A stretch of DNA of 64,000 nucleotides, from contig VWZW01001369.1 of assembly GCA_013397115.1 (NCBI GenBank), positions 1,534,527 to 1,598,526 of the forward strand. Direction: 5' to 3'. The notes below the pieces were generated by a model. That model made no database searches. It saw only the letters and a list, made by a program, of their open reading frames with translations, and had not been told where the DNA came from. This DNA comes from Edolisoma coerulescens (Eukaryota > Chordata > Aves > Passeriformes > Campephagidae). A program made the position numbers and the translations under genes. Positions 63,559-64,000 of the stretch are shown here, one piece after another. Position 1 is the first letter of the stretch; the number at the start of each line of letters is the position of its first letter.

Positions 63559-63684
63559 AATCACAGAATATTCTGGGGAAGGGACCCACAAGCATCATCA
63601 AGTCCAACTCTTAAGTGAATGGCCCGTACGGGGATTGAACCCTTCACCCTGGCATTATTAACACCATGCTCTGACCAACTGAGT
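63559..63684 (-). mobile_element. tRNA-Ile/CR1 composite SINE (TguSINE1-like), copy 2
   Basis: Same structure and orientation as the copy at 44.5 kb but better preserved. The minus strand starts ACTCAGTTGGTCAGAGCATG (A box), passes a tRNA-Ile-like GGTGTTAATAATGCC, and has a B box GGGTTCAATCCC. It ends in the CR1-like tail with cagaatattctgg and gaatcaca on the plus strand. The anticodon-loop region is consistent with tRNA-Ile(AAT). Confidence 0.82.
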
Positions 63685-64000
63685 GCATCAAATGTGATCC
63701 AAGTCAAACCCCATATTGCTGATAAATGTCATATGACTTGGAAGCCATGCAAATAGTGGGTCATCAGCTCAGCAGTCTGATGGATAATCCATTCTTGGTA
63801 TTCAGTGGAGACTGAAATGCTCAAGCTCTTTAAAAACGAGGCAAATAACATCACGTTGTGGTTGAAAACAGTGGTCCAGACAGTCCACTGTTATCCTGTG
63901 ACACTGATACTCAATTTAGAGAAAGAAACAGATGATCTTCAGACTTGGAGAAAGAAACAGGAAACAGCTCAACTGTTAGGTTCACAGACTTGGTGATTAA
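63685..64000. other. window end, nothing recognised
   Basis: Short unique sequence with a 13-bp direct repeat GAGAAAGAAACAG at 63919-63931 and 63948-63960. No gene feature. Confidence 0.45.

Noticed and set aside
63600..63684. Possible tRNA-Ile gene
   Set aside because: A and B boxes are present, but the acceptor stem is incomplete and the sequence continues into a CR1-like tail, so it is a SINE and not a functional tRNA gene.

Overview
The window looks like a piece of bird chromosome, most likely from a songbird (Passeriformes). It carries two intron-containing vertebrate genes with GT-AG splice sites. Its interspersed repeats are CR1 LINEs (recent and very old), avian endogenous-retrovirus LTRs, and two copies of a short retroposon with a tRNA-Ile-like head and a CR1-like tail, an arrangement I know from passerine TguSINE1-type elements. 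No bacterial or phage features are present. Most short open reading frames here are chance frames in AT-rich non-coding DNA.

Layout. 1-13.7 kb: no gene recognised. 13.7-14.0 kb: a candidate promoter (NF-kB consensus, TATA-like box) and a candidate non-coding first exon ending in a strong splice donor, proposed as the 5' end of STEAP4. 14-28.7 kb: the proposed STEAP4 intron 1, holding an old CR1 of about 1.9 kb. 28.7-33.9 kb: STEAP4, four coding exons encoding 472 residues, on the plus strand. 33.9-49.2 kb: intergenic, with CR1 pieces, a GATA microsatellite, an 18-bp tandem repeat and one tRNA-CR1 SINE. 49.2-50.1 kb: two adjacent solo LTRs in opposite orientations. 50.8-51.8 kb: a CpG island, the promoter of SRI. 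51.5-59.0 kb: SRI (sorcin), eight exons encoding 197 residues, on the plus strand, with a CR1 in intron 2. 59-64 kb: a truncated ERVL-like LTR, a perfect inverted repeat beside a minus-strand poly(A) signal, and a second tRNA-CR1 SINE.

STEAP4 and SRI are same-strand neighbours, as at human 7q21 (ADAM22 - SRI - STEAP4), so this is conserved vertebrate synteny. By that synteny ADAM22 should converge on SRI from beyond the right end, and the last 2-3 kb may include its 3' UTR; I could not recognise ADAM22 coding sequence. The two genes are not functionally coupled as far as is known: STEAP4 is a transmembrane ferric/cupric reductase linked to inflammation and metabolism, and sorcin is a penta-EF-hand calcium sensor acting on ryanodine receptors and other calcium transporters.

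The observations I rate highest are: an intron in SRI whose 5' splice site matches the minor (U12-type) consensus exactly; the candidate NF-kB-bearing STEAP4 promoter and first exon about 14.7 kb upstream of the first coding exon; and the back-to-back solo LTRs just upstream of the SRI CpG island.
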